Shown here: positions 34,694-45,011 of the stretch, one piece after another | Position numbering within the stretch: the stretch's first letter is position 1 | How the letters are laid out: each line of letters begins with the position of its first letter | Assembly (NCBI GenBank): GCA_013350335.1 | Contig: CM023534.1 | Coordinates: 12,057,542 to 12,121,541 of the forward strand | Length of the DNA: 64,000 nt | Direction of reading: 5' to 3' | DNA from: Chimonanthus salicifolius | Taxonomy: Eukaryota > Streptophyta > Magnoliopsida > Laurales > Calycanthaceae | The notes under the pieces: generated by a model | The model's database searches: none | Told to the model about the DNA's origin: nothing | The model's input: only the letters and a program-made list of their open reading frames with translations | Program-made: the position numbers and the translations under genes

Positions 34694-37600
34694 TGTAATA
34701 CCCTGCTCCAGATTAGGCGTGTTTTAGCTTAATTTTCCTGTTTAACCAGTTAATCTCGGAGATTACGGTTAGGGCTTCGACGAAAGCCCAGGTTTGGCCC
34801 AATCAGAACTCGTGAGCTCAGAGATCCAGCCCGTTCAGCTGGATGGGTATTTTGGTAATTTACCGCTTTTAGTTATGTTTTTATAAATTATATTGATATG
34901 TGTATATTATTGGTGTATAATATTCTCCTTATTGAAGGATTTGCATTTATTGTTTTAAAAGGATTTAATTTTCAGAAAATGATATTTAAATATCGCCCAT
35001 CGAAACCCCGAAAGGGAGTTTTAATTATTTTAAATAATTTCGGGAAAGAGATAAATTTTGAAAATAGTATTTGGTGTTAGATCATTTTAGGAATGATCTA
35101 GATATTTCATTTCACTTCAAAACAAGATTTACAAATTAGTTATTTTTACATTTGTTTAAATAAGTAATTATGGGTAAAATATGATTTTTGTTTAAATCAA
35201 GGGTTTTTATTGAGATATAAAATCTAAAATTTTTATGGTGACCAAGGTTTTCAAAACCCAACCTATCTGTAAGGTTGGATCAAGCTTTTGAGGTTTTAAA
35301 TTATTGCTTTTAGTTTTAAAAATCAATTTTTATAAAATTGGAGCTTATTTGCAACGGAAGAATTTTTCCTGCGCACGCCATGTAGCATGCTCTGGCTGCT
35401 CGGCCGGATTTCCGGCTAATGATGAGCTGCCGTCGTCCCCATCCCTTACCTTACCGGCGAATGATGTTCGCCATTGTCCCATCATATCGTTGTCGCTGCA
35501 TCAGCAGCTGAATTCCGGCATCTCTCCTCAGTAAATTTCCTATAAATTCACTCCCTCCCCGTCAGTTGGAACTCCCAGCAAATCATTTGCATTTCTTTTC
35601 TCTTCTCTCTACTCTCCTACTCTCTGATAAATTCCGACCGAGAAACCTCTGTTCAAGCTCTGTTTTTCAGTAACAGTAAGCTTAGAGGAAGGATTTTCAA
35701 AAACCCAAATTTCAGCCCAGGAATCAAAGTGAAGGTATCCATTGCATTCCTCTTTCAATTTTAACCGATTTAGAATCAAACAAAACCGATTTTGACCCCG
35801 TTTTGATAAAGAAAAACCAGTTTTAAAATCTAAGGAAAACCATGGGTTTCATGTACCCGTGAGGATTTACTGTTTAAATCGGACGACCCAGTGAGCTTCT
35901 GAGCTCTAAACCTCTCCTATGGAAAGAGGACTCCCAGAGGAGTCCATCAGACCAGACGGATGTGAAAAACGAATCCGGGAAGCCCTCCCTTTCTGGAATC
36001 GTATTTTACTGTGCATTCGCCGTGACTGCAGACAGTTGGAGAAGACGACTCTCGGAAGGTCCGAGAGCCGATCTTCGGACGGTCCGAGCCGTGACCCTCG
36101 GACGTTCCGAGCTTCACCCGAAGCCTAGTCTGCCCGAGGCGAGCCAAACCTCTTTCAGATGCATCGAGCTGAGCTCGGAAGGACCGACCCTCTCGGACGT
36201 TCCAAACCCTGTCTTCGGACGTTCCGAGCCTTGCAGACCCACTGGACTTGGTGTTTTCAGATTTTCCCGTTTCGGATGGACTTCGGAAGGTCCGAGACCC
36301 AGTCTTCGGACGATTCGAAGTCAGGCCCCAAGTTCCGAGGCCAGTGACTCAGTTTAGAGTGGTTCGGATGATCCGAAGCCATTGCACCTAGTTCCGAGGC
36401 GATGTTCCGAGGGACCCGTTTTTAAACTGATAAAATATTGTTTGACTACCGTTTTAATCTTGATTATCATTTATTTAATGTGTTTGATTATCTGTGATGA
36501 TTTATACCCCCTTGTTAATTAAAAGTGTACTAACCCCTTTCTCTTATTATTTATAGTATAAATACTATTGTATACACTTTCAGGCCAACCCTATTGGCCA
36601 GGAACTGAGTGATTCACTTTCAGGACGACACTATAGTCGGGTACTGAGTGACCTCGAGGCCTACTCAAAATGTCAGCTCTGGTCCTATCCAGAAGACAAC
36701 CGAGAAATGACCCGAGGATCTAGACCTAACTCAATGAGTCAATCTGGTCAATGCCCAGAAGACAATACGAGTTTGGACTGAGCCCTTATTATTATATTAT
36801 TATCTTGTAGATGATTTAAAAAGGATAGAAATCCATTAGGAGACTCATTTCCATGAACCCTGGATATTTTGTGTGAAAATGTATGATTTCCAAAATACTA
36901 CGTATGTGTACGTATTTTTTATGTATATTGATTAAGCACTTGTATGTTGTTTGAACAGAGACTGCGTAACCACACGATCACGGTGAGGGAACTTAACTCT
37001 ACAGATTTTGTACATAGGTGTTATGATGAGATGAGTATTGAGCAATGAGTGGTTTCAGATTTTGATGAACCCACTCATGTGCCTATACATGATGCACTAT
37101 GGTAAGAGTGTTGTGATGATTATGATATTACGATGTTGATTGTATTAGTATGTAAGACTGCTTCCACGTACCTGGGCTATTGAACCAATATCGGCCATAT
37201 GAGAGATGGTTTATGTCTACTGGACCATGGGCGGATCATGCTGTCGTCAGTTGCTGACTTGAGGGTGTCAGTATCGGCTAAGTTAGAGTCGGAGATGTAC
37301 TTGAAAGGATGTATTTTGACCGTGTCGGGACTTAATACTGGTCTCAGTGTAGTTGGCAGCCGTTACGGTGGATAATGACAGTGATTGATGGTTTTAATGA
37401 TGTTGATATCTTATTTGAGATTATGCTTATTGTTATCAAGCATGTGATATTGAACTGTTGCTAACCTGTTTTATATTTACTTAATGTGCATTGTTAATTA
37501 TCCTTCACTGGGGTAGTTAGCTCACACCACTCACCTTTCAGGAGATGAACCCGAGGAGGAGGACCCTCTCTTTCAGGCTTAGGGCGTTTAAGCTAAAACA

Positions 37601-38005
37601 GTGTTTTGGGATTCCCCCGGAGAGGAATGCCCTGATCTTTCCCTGTTGGTTCTTGGAACCGTTGTCTTTTATTAAGTACCGGATGTGGTACTTAATTTAT
37701 GTTAATTTAATGTAATAGGCTATGTTGTCTTTTGAGATAATGTTTTGAATGAAGAATCAATGATTGATTTTCGTATGCCTTGTATTAATCAATGTTAGAT
37801 TTAATTTAAGCATGTTATGTGTTGATGTTATGTCTTGGTTTTTGGGAAGCATATGGTACATGTTTGAATCCACATAACGGGCAAATGTGTAACCGCTGGG
37901 CCTAACTGTTGATCCGGCCCAATAAGAATGCTTGTTGTTCAGTTTATCTTTTAAAAAAAAAAAATAGTCTCGTTCCGGGCCCATCGGTCAGGTCGGGGCG
38001 TGACA
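34694..38005. mobile_element. 3.3-kb solo LTR (probably Ty3/gypsy type)
   Basis: Begins TGTAATACCCTG, ends GGGGCGTGACA, and is flanked by a perfect 5-bp duplication CCATG (34689-34693 and 38006-38010). TG...CA ends and a 5-bp duplication indicate an LTR element. It has no coding frame of note, no primer-binding site and no internal direct repeat, so a solo LTR is the simplest reading. A TATA box (CCTATAAATTC) lies near 35538 with a CT-rich transcribed-looking stretch after it. The long GC-rich LTR resembles those of gypsy chromoviruses, but this family assignment is inference. Confidence 0.75.
36045..36415. repeat. Cluster of TCGGAnGnTCCGA palindromes
   Basis: About ten variants of one 13-bp near-palindrome occur within 370 bp of the 3.3-kb LTR, for example TCGGAAGGTCCGA, TCGGACGGTCCGA and TCGGACGTTCCGA. 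Spacing is irregular at roughly 15-60 bp. Open frames across this stretch look like by-products of the repeats. Confidence 0.85.
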
Positions 38006-38115
38006 CCATGTAATACATTTTCAACAAACTTTATACTACTCCAATATGAATAGGACACTATTTTGAGACAATCCCAAAATCCATATAAGACAATTAAATT
38101 AGGACAGAGGGAGTA

Positions 38116-38475
38116 TGTTTGTTCAACTTGTTCTTATTTGTATTTGGTAATTCTACTCTCTTTTTTATAATTTTTTTTTGTTGTGTTAGAGGTAATATTG
38201 ATGCATTTTGATTTTGTGTAAGGTGTGAGGTTAGTTTGTATCTTGCACTCTTTCATGGTTTTGCGCATGAGCCATAATGATTTATTGTTCATTGACAAGG
38301 AATGTTGATATTTTAATAGGGGCATTCATGGGCCAGGTTCAGGCCAAATTATGATCTTTGGTAGAACCAGCTAACCTAGAGTCTTTGGGTAACCTAAAAG
38401 TATACCATTTGAAAAAAAAAAAAAAAACAATCTTGAGTTTGTTTGTTTGAGAGCGTTAATTTTTTTAATAAAAGT
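38116..38475. other. Short AT-rich spacer between two nested elements
   Basis: Contains a poly-A tract near 38413 and nothing else recognised. Confidence 0.5.
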
Positions 38476-38620
38476 TGTAACGACCCGACCCGAATACAGG
38501 GCTTAGGGCTTGACTTAGTAAGAAATTGTCCTCTTTAGGCCCCACGTGGACCTGCACGGTTTTGCTCTTGGGCCCTAGCCAAATGGCCCAGCCCAAAACG
38601 CGTCTTGCTTGAGTAATAAA

Positions 38621-38803
38621 TGTCAGAATATGAAAGTAGAGATAAATATGTTCTCTCAATGTGATGAGGAGAGAGACCCTGATTCACTGTATATATAGGA
38701 AAAGACGAATTACAAATAAGGAAGTCAATTTAATTACAAGGTAACCCCAATATTGAAGATGGGGAAAGTTCTATTCTAGGAATGTATAACAGCTCATTTG
38801 ACA
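38621..38803 (-). repeat. Copia 3' LTR
   Basis: 183 bp, TGTCA...TGACA, appears identical to the LTR at 44417. In minus-strand sense this is the downstream LTR. Confidence 0.95.
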
Positions 38804-38816
38804 CTCCCCCTCAAGT
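38804..38816 (-). other. Copia polypurine tract
   Basis: Minus strand TTGAGGGGGAG directly before the 3' LTR; it primes second-strand synthesis. The Gag-Pol TGA stop overlaps it. Confidence 0.88.
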
Positions 38817-41800
38817 TGGAGCATATATGTCGTCTATGCCCAACTTGCTAAGTGAGCTGTGAAAAACTCTGCCTGTAACTGCTTTGGTGAGAACATCTGC
38901 AAGTTGATCTTCGGATTTAACGAATGGTACATCAATGATCTTCTCCTCGAGTTTCTCTTTGATGAAATGTCTGTCAATTTCAACATGCTTGGTTCTATCA
39001 TGTTGCACTGGATTATGTGCAATGTCTATTGCGGCCTTGTTATCACAATGCAGTTGCATGGCACGTTGGGGTTTGAATCCCAATTCACCCAACAACTTTT
39101 TTATCCAGAGTAGCTCACATACTCCGTGTGCCATACCCCTATATTCTGCTTCAGCACTTGATCTTGAGACCACTTTCTGCTTCTTACTTCGCCAAGAGAC
39201 CAGATTGCCTCCCACAAAGGTAAAGTATCCAGAAGTAGATCGTCTATCAGTAACAGAACCAGCCCAATCTGCATCAGTGTAACCCTCAACATCTAGGTGA
39301 CCATGTCGTGAGAACATCAAACCTTTTCCAGGAGCTGACTTCAAGTATCTCAGAATTCGGGTTACAGCCTCCATGTGGGCTTCACTTGGTGCATGCATGA
39401 ACTGACTCACCACACTTACTGCATATGCTATGTCAGGTCTGGTGTGAGCTAGGTAGATTAACTTACCCACAAAGCGTTGATACCTTTCTTTGTTGGTGGG
39501 TACCTGATCAGGATATTCACCAAGCTGATGATTCAACTCCATTGGAGTATCTACTGGCCTACTGGCTAACATTCCAGTTTCAGTCAAGATGTCAAGAATG
39601 TATTTCCGTTGTGATAGAAATATTCCTTGTTCTGAGCGAGCCACTTCAATGCCTAAGAAATACTTCAGAGCACCAAGATTTTTCATTTCAAACTCACTTT
39701 CCAAATGGCGCTGTAATGCTGCCTTTTCCTCTGGGTCATTCCCTGTAACTACCATGTCATCAACATATACAATAAGGGCAGTGACCTTACCTTTCTTATG
39801 TTTCAGGAAAAGAGTATGATCTGAGTTACTTTGCTTGTAGCCGAAATTCTTCATTGATTTGCTAAACCGTCCAAACCACGCTCTGGGTGATTGTTTCAAT
39901 CCATAAAGAGACTTTCTCAGTTTACACACCATGTTATTCTGACTGAACCCCATCTTACATCCTGGAGGGGGATCCATATAAACTTCTTCTTCTAGGTCGC
40001 CATGTAGGAATGCATTTTTTACATCAAACTGGTGTAATGGCCAGTCAAGGTTTGCTGCAAGAGAAAGGAGCACTCGAATTGTGTTGATCTTGGCTACAGG
40101 AGCAAAGGTCTCCCCATAGTCAATCCCATAAGTTTGAGTGTAGCCTTTCGCCACTAGTCTTGCTTTGTATCGTTCAATGGTGCCATCTGCCTTGAACTTT
40201 ACTGTATATATCCATCTGCAACCAACTGTTTTCTTCCCTTTAGGAAGGGTAGTCATCTCCCAGGTGGAATTTTTCTGGAGGGCCTCCATTTCTTCATTCA
40301 TTGCTTGGGTCCACTTGGGATGAGTTAGAGCTTCCTGCACATTACTTGGAATAGATACAGTGGATAATTGACAAACAAATGATACACATGACGGAGACAA
40401 CCTATGTAGAGACACATGATTAGCAATAGGGTATTTAACCTTTGCTTTAGGGTCAGGGTCATATTGTTGTCTAGGGATACCTCTAGTCGTACGAGGGGGT
40501 AACTGATAACTTGCATTTCCTGTATGACTCGACTCGGGTAAAGTGATTGAGTTTGAGGGTTCAGGTACCTGTGTCGGATCTTCAGGACGATCTTCAGGAC
40601 CTGATTGGATGAGAGGTGGTGGTACTGTAGGAGGGAGCTGATCTGAATGCGTCTCTTGCTCTTGTTGCATCACTGTAGTTGGTGGGTCAGTAGTCATCAC
40701 CACATCCTCAGGTGTTGGCTGATGCTGGTCTGACACAGTCTGTGAAACGTGAATGATCTGATTCTGAGTACCTTCTGCAAATATAGAGCGCTCCCCCTGC
40801 AGGGGATGCTCAGAATCTCCCCCTGAGTAATAGAATTCACTCTCGTGAAAAATAACATCTGCTGTAATATGCAAAGTCTGAGTAGGGGGATGGAAACACT
40901 TATAACCCTTCTGAGTGGCAGCATACCCCACAAAGACACACCGTAGGGCACACGGATCAAGTTTACCACGCTGGTGCGGATAGACTTGAACATAAGCAAC
41001 GCAGCCAAAGACACGTGGTTCGAGATTTGGTGTGGACGGTAAGGTGAGGAGAGTGGTCAGTGTTTGGAATGGAGTCTGATACTGAAGGGTACTGGATGGT
41101 GTTCTATTGATGAGATAAGCAGCCGAACAAAGAGCCTCCCCCCAAAAATGATGGGGCATATGGGCCTCAAATAAAGAGGCACGAACAACTTCAAGAAGAT
41201 GACGGTTCTTACGTTCTGCGACACCATTCTGTTGTGGCGTATAGGCACATGTGGTTTGATGAACAATACCATGAGAGCTCAAAAAATTGCGGAGGTCATT
41301 GTTGACGAACTCGCCGCCATTGTCAGACCGAAGAGTTATGATCTTCTTATCAAACTGAGTAGCAACATATTGATGAAATTGTTTGAATTTCATAAGAACG
41401 TCGCTTTTCTGCTTTATGGGAAAAACCCATGTCATCCGGGTGCAATCATCTATAAATGTCACAAACCACTTAAAACCACTAATTGTAGAAACTCGGGATG
41501 GTCCCCAAACATCAGAATGGACAAGCATAAAAGGCATAGAACTTTTATTCAATCTTAATGGATAAGAAATGCGATGACTTTTTGCCAAAATACAAGTGTC
41601 ACAATGAAAGTCTGATTCAGCAAAAGTGGAAAATAAATCTGGAAATAAAAGTTTTAGATAACCAAAAGAAGCATGCCCTAATCGTCTATGCCACAACCAA
41701 ATTGTTTTCATCCGAACGGACTCATCTCCTTGAACATGATGTGCTTGACCCAATCTCTTACTGCAGTCTTCTGTCAAGTCCAGATAGTACAACTTGCCCC

Positions 41801-43136
41801 TCCTAGTACCACATCCAATCACGGCCCTGGTGAGAAGGTCCTGAAACAGACAATACAAGGGCCAAAAACACACAGTACAATTAAGGGAATCAATGATTTG
41901 AGGGACAGATAATAAGTCATAATCGAGTGATGGGACAACCAAAACATGAGATAGACTTAATGATGATGTAAGAGATAGGGACCCTTCTCCCATAACAGGA
42001 GAGGTGGTTCCATTGGCACTGGTGACATGTGTTTGGTTTGAGGGTTTGGGAGAGTGTAACCCAGTAAAACTAGATGTCATGTGATCAGTAGCGCCAGTGT
42101 CAATAATCCATGATCTATTACCAGTAATGGAAGATGTGCAAGGGGAGATACCTGAGGTAGCCAAGGCCGTGGAGCCGGATGTACCTGGTGGAAGTTCGGA
42201 CGTAGGCTCCTGGGATAACGCAGCGGATGCGACTGATGCTCTGCTCGGCTCTCTCTTTGGCCCTTTGTGAACCCACCCTGCTGGATAACCAATGATCTCA
42301 TAACAACCTTTAATGGTATGGTTAGCTAAACCACATTTGGTACACTTCATTGGAGGCCGGGTACGAGTAGAGGCAGAGTTCAAAGGGGGTGGCCGAGATG
42401 GCTTGAACCGTGCGGCAGCCAAGGCGGTGGCATCGGATGAAACACCAACGTCAGACATTGTTCCCTGTCGGTTACTCTCTCGTTTAATATGTGCATACAC
42501 GGCCTCAAGTTCAGGTTTAGGGTCCATCCTCAAAATCTCTCCTCTAATTTGATCAAAGTTCGTGTCCAAACCGGCAAGGAAAATATAAACGCGGAGACGG
42601 TCAATCTCCATGCGTCTAGTTTCAATGTCAGCCGGATGCTGTATATGGCTGGGGCATAATTGGTCAAGCTCCTGAAATATCTCAGTGAGCTCACTGTAAT
42701 AAGCGGTAACAGGCGCTCCATTCTGTGTCGTCTTGAATGACCGTCTGTGGAGATCAAAAATCTTCGCCTCATCGGAACCATCAGAATATGTTTTCTTGAT
42801 AGCATCCCAGACCTGCTGTGCGGTGTCATAACGGATAAACCGTTTCATCTGAATGGGTTGCATAGCATCGAATAACCAACTTTTGACTTGACAGTCCGAT
42901 GCACGCCATTTGTTATATGTCGGGTCTGTGGCAGCAGGCTTGGTCATATCACCGGTCAAGTGACCATGTTTCTCTCGTCCGGCAACCTTCATCTCCATAA
43001 CTTGGTGCCATAGGGAATAATTGTGGTCGTCCAGTTTGATTCCAGTAGAAAAGGTGGTAGTGTCTCCGTGAACAGTGACAATGTGAGGAGGAGGATTAGA
43101 TCCACCAGCACCTTTGGAGTCGGCCGCAGTTGTCAT
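38811..43136 (-). CDS. Copia Gag-Pol polyprotein
   Basis: A 1441-residue uninterrupted frame. In order: copia-type Gag (about 30-220); CCHC zinc knuckle with C265, C268, H273 and C278; aspartic protease DTGA (about 346-349); integrase zinc-binding region with LWHRRLGH (about 481) and the C-x2-C near 512-515; integrase core with D542, D605 and E641 (LRSDNGGEFVNN, PQQNGVAERKNR); reverse transcriptase with YVDD at 1124-1127; and RNase H (YTDADWAGS about 1286, SSAEAEYRG about 1327, LHCDNKAAI about 1362). The length fits a complete single-frame copia polyprotein. The stop codon lies inside the polypurine tract. I see no broken motif. The product would act in cytoplasmic virus-like particles and then integrate in the nucleus. 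Confidence 0.97.
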   Translation of the reverse strand: MTTAADSKGAGGSNPPPHIVTVHGDTTTFSTGIKLDDHNYSLWHQVMEMKVAGREKHGHLTGDMTKPAATDPTYNKWRASDCQVKSWLFDAMQPIQMKRFIRYDTAQQVWDAIKKTYSDGSDEAKIFDLHRRSFKTTQNGAPVTAYYSELTEIFQELDQLCPSHIQHPADIETRRMEIDRLRVYIFLAGLDTNFDQIRGEILRMDPKPELEAVYAHIKRESNRQGTMSDVGVSSDATALAAARFKPSRPPPLNSASTRTRPPMKCTKCGLANHTIKGCYEIIGYPAGWVHKGPKREPSRASVASAALSQEPTSELPPGTSGSTALATSGISPCTSSITGNRSWIIDTGATDHMTSSFTGLHSPKPSNQTHVTSANGTTSPVMGEGSLSLTSSLSLSHVLVVPSLDYDLLSVPQIIDSLNCTVCFWPLYCLFQDLLTRAVIGCGTRRGKLYYLDLTEDCSKRLGQAHHVQGDESVRMKTIWLWHRRLGHASFGYLKLLFPDLFSTFAESDFHCDTCILAKSHRISYPLRLNKSSMPFMLVHSDVWGPSRVSTISGFKWFVTFIDDCTRMTWVFPIKQKSDVLMKFKQFHQYVATQFDKKIITLRSDNGGEFVNNDLRNFLSSHGIVHQTTCAYTPQQNGVAERKNRHLLEVVRASLFEAHMPHHFWGEALCSAAYLINRTPSSTLQYQTPFQTLTTLLTLPSTPNLEPRVFGCVAYVQVYPHQRGKLDPCALRCVFVGYAATQKGYKCFHPPTQTLHITADVIFHESEFYYSGGDSEHPLQGERSIFAEGTQNQIIHVSQTVSDQHQPTPEDVVMTTDPPTTVMQQEQETHSDQLPPTVPPPLIQSGPEDRPEDPTQVPEPSNSITLPESSHTGNASYQLPPRTTRGIPRQQYDPDPKAKVKYPIANHVSLHRLSPSCVSFVCQLSTVSIPSNVQEALTHPKWTQAMNEEMEALQKNSTWEMTTLPKGKKTVGCRWIYTVKFKADGTIERYKARLVAKGYTQTYGIDYGETFAPVAKINTIRVLLSLAANLDWPLHQFDVKNAFLHGDLEEEVYMDPPPGCKMGFSQNNMVCKLRKSLYGLKQSPRAWFGRFSKSMKNFGYKQSNSDHTLFLKHKKGKVTALIVYVDDMVVTGNDPEEKAALQRHLESEFEMKNLGALKYFLGIEVARSEQGIFLSQRKYILDILTETGMLASRPVDTPMELNHQLGEYPDQVPTNKERYQRFVGKLIYLAHTRPDIAYAVSVVSQFMHAPSEAHMEAVTRILRYLKSAPGKGLMFSRHGHLDVEGYTDADWAGSVTDRRSTSGYFTFVGGNLVSWRSKKQKVVSRSSAEAEYRGMAHGVCELLWIKKLLGELGFKPQRAMQLHCDNKAAIDIAHNPVQHDRTKHVEIDRHFIKEKLEEKIIDVPFVKSEDQLADVLTKAVTGRVFHSSLSKLGIDDIYAPT

Positions 43137-44398
43137 TGGAGCTGTTGGTTGGGCCTGTTGTGGCTGGGCTGTGCGGACGGGCCTGTGTCAAACTGGGCTT
43201 ACGGAGCGGGCCTGTGTCAAACTGGGCTTGTGGAGCGGGCCTGTTGCAAACTGGGCCTGCTGCGGGCCTATACCAAACTGGGCCGACTGACGGGCCTGTA
43301 CCAAACTGGGCCGACAGACGGGCCTGTAGAACTGAGCCAGGCGGGCTGGAGAGAGAATCGGCGCTGCTGATGATGCCGGCGTCAAAACGGTGCTGCTTTT
43401 TTCCGGCGTCAGCTGCGGTGTCCGGCGTCTCCGAACGGCAGCTATGTGCGCCGCTCGGCCGGCACTGAGTTGGCCGTTTCCTCTGTGCAGATCTGAGAAA
43501 TCAGATCGGGGTTCGGCCTCTGGCCACCGGCTATGGTTCCTCTGCTGATGTCCGATCTGGTGTGCAACCGATGGATTGAAGGGAACTCGGAACCGAGAGA
43601 CACGGAAGCCAAGAAATCCCCTTTCAGGTCGGCTGCTGCGGCGCCACGTCCGGCGGAGTTCTGCTGGCAGAGCTGGGAACGGCGATGGGGCGCACTGAGA
43701 AGAACTGGATCTGGGTTCAGATCGGGAATCCCGTCACTGATCTGGGTTTGAAGGGACTGAGGTTGTATGTGAGCAGAGGCGCGGCAGAATCGGGCGCCGG
43801 CTGGCTGATCGGGACGTCGCTGCGGGCGGAAAACTGCGTGAGGAACCCGAACGGCGGCCTGCTGCTGCCGATCGCTCGTCTGTCTGGCCTGGCTGGCGGT
43901 AGAGATGCAGATCTGGCGCCGGTGTCTGCGTGTTTCCGGCTGAATCTCCACTGAATGGGGTCTGCTGTGAGCGGAAGCGGGCTGATGAGCCAGCGTCCCC
44001 AAACGGCTGCGATGTGCGCCGCTCGCCGACGTCGAAGCTGCAGCAGCGATTGGGGCTCGAACTGAGATCTGGGTGTTAACTGCCAGATCTCTGCGATCAG
44101 CCAAGAGGTCTGATGAAGAGCAGATCTGCAGATCTGGGAAGAGAGAAGGAAGCCAAGACGTCTGGTGACGCGCAGAGCTGAAGATCCAGCAGGTCTGCTT
44201 GGTTCCGGTCGATAATCTGGCGCCGGCGACGGTCCTCTCGGCAGATCGTGGTGGAGATGTGAAACGGGAACAGTAGATCTGGTCGGGAAGCCAACCACTG
44301 TTTTTTGTTTGTGTTTTTTTTTTTTTTTTCTCGAATGTGCCTGACGTGCAGGGGAAAGAGAAAAAAGGGAAAAAAAAAAAAAAATCAATAATGATCGA
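43137..44398 (-). other. Copia leader between PBS and Gag start
   Basis: A 1.26-kb GC-rich, GATCTG-rich leader. A 337-codon open frame (44455-43442) crosses it and starts inside the LTR, but it matches no protein family I know and is compositionally Arg/Ser/Pro-rich, so I read it as non-coding. Its last 200 bp before the Gag ATG carry a short tandem repeat. Confidence 0.6.
43155..43345 (-). repeat. Short tandem repeat upstream of the Gag start codon
   Basis: Six degenerate units of about 30 bp with core GGGCCTGT...AAACTGGGC, ending about 20 bp from the Gag ATG at 43136. Confidence 0.8.
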
Positions 44399-44416
44399 AT
44401 TAGGCTCTTGATGCCA
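44399..44416 (-). other. Copia primer-binding site
   Basis: Minus strand TGGCATCAAGAGCC directly after the 5' LTR resembles the TGGTATCAGAGC site that pairs with initiator Met tRNA in plant copia elements. Confidence 0.82.
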
Positions 44417-44599
44417 TGTCAGAATATGAAAGTAGAGATAAATATGTTCTCTCAATGTGATGAGGAGAGAGACCCTGATTCACTGTATATATAGGAAAAG
44501 ACGAATTACAAATAAGGAAGTCAATTTAATTACAAGGTAACCCCAATATTGAAGATGGGGAAAGTTCTATTCTAGGAATGTATAACAGCTCATTTGACA
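44417..44599 (-). repeat. Copia 5' LTR
   Basis: 183 bp, TGTCA...TGACA, same as the 38621 copy over its full length by eye. It would carry the element's promoter. Confidence 0.95.
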
Positions 44600-45011
44600 A
44601 TAAATCCCCACCTCTCTCCCTTTATCACCGATGTGGGACTCCCACATCGATTCAGGATATCACAATCACCCCCCCTAAAGCCTCGAGCCGTCCCCAGCTC
44701 AATCCGGTCCAGCTCAACAACTCCAGGGAAGGAGGAAAGACACATACAGTCTGAGTGTAGAACCTTGGCTCTGATACCAAATTTGTAACGATCCGACCAG
44801 AATACAGGGCTTAGGACTTGACTCAATAAGAAATTGTCCACTTTAGAACCCACATGGACCCGCACGGTTTTGCTCTTGGACCCTAGCCCACATGGCTCGA
44901 CCCAAAATGCGTCTCGCTTGATTACAAGGGGTGGCCTTCAAATAAATCCCCACCTTTCTCCCTTCATTATCGATGTGGGACTCCCACATCGGTTCAGGGT
45001 ATCACAAAAGT

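Larger units (their letters stand above)
34614..38113. mobile_element. Stowaway-type MITE, copy 3, split by an insertion
   Basis: The left part (34614-34693) and right part (38006-38113) are the two ends of one Stowaway MITE in the opposite orientation to the copies at 280 and 2763. Its outer ends are CTCTCTGTCTTATTTTAG and TAAATTAGGACAGAGGGAG, flanked by TA on both sides. The 3.3-kb element between them is a later insertion. Confidence 0.87.
38621..44599 (-). mobile_element. Complete Ty1/copia LTR retrotransposon
   Basis: A 5979-bp element flanked by a perfect 5-bp duplication ATAAA (38616-38620 and 44600-44604). It has two 183-bp LTRs that look identical by eye, a primer-binding site, a 1.28-kb leader, one open Gag-Pol frame and a polypurine tract next to the 3' LTR. 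Domain order protease, integrase, reverse transcriptase, RNase H marks it as copia, not gypsy. It sits inside the left LTR of a TRIM. All parts needed for movement are visible, so it may be autonomous; whether it is expressed cannot be seen here. Confidence 0.97.
38476..45006 (-). mobile_element. TRIM element interrupted by a copia retrotransposon
   Basis: Terminal-repeat retrotransposon in miniature, flanked by a perfect 5-bp duplication AAAGT (38471-38475 and 45007-45011). Left LTR: 38476-38620 plus 44605-44664 (205 bp once the insertion is removed). Right LTR: 44784-45006 (223 bp; the left copy lacks 18 bp near the insertion point). Both run TGTAACGA...TATCACA and carry the hairpin GATGTGGGACTCCCACATC. 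The 119-bp internal part has a polypurine tract (minus strand GGCTTTAGGGGGGGTGAT) and a primer-binding site (minus strand TTGGTATCAGAGCCAAGG), with no coding sequence. That is the defining TRIM layout. Confidence 0.88.

Noticed and set aside
35919..36357. Overlapping frames inside the 3.3-kb LTR as coding sequence
   Set aside because: They are produced by the repeated TCGGAnGnTCCGA motif and lie within a solo LTR.
38476..38620. Solo fragment of an unrelated repeat left of the copia
   Set aside because: It continues after the copia at 44605 and, with 44784-45006, forms a complete TRIM with AAAGT duplications.
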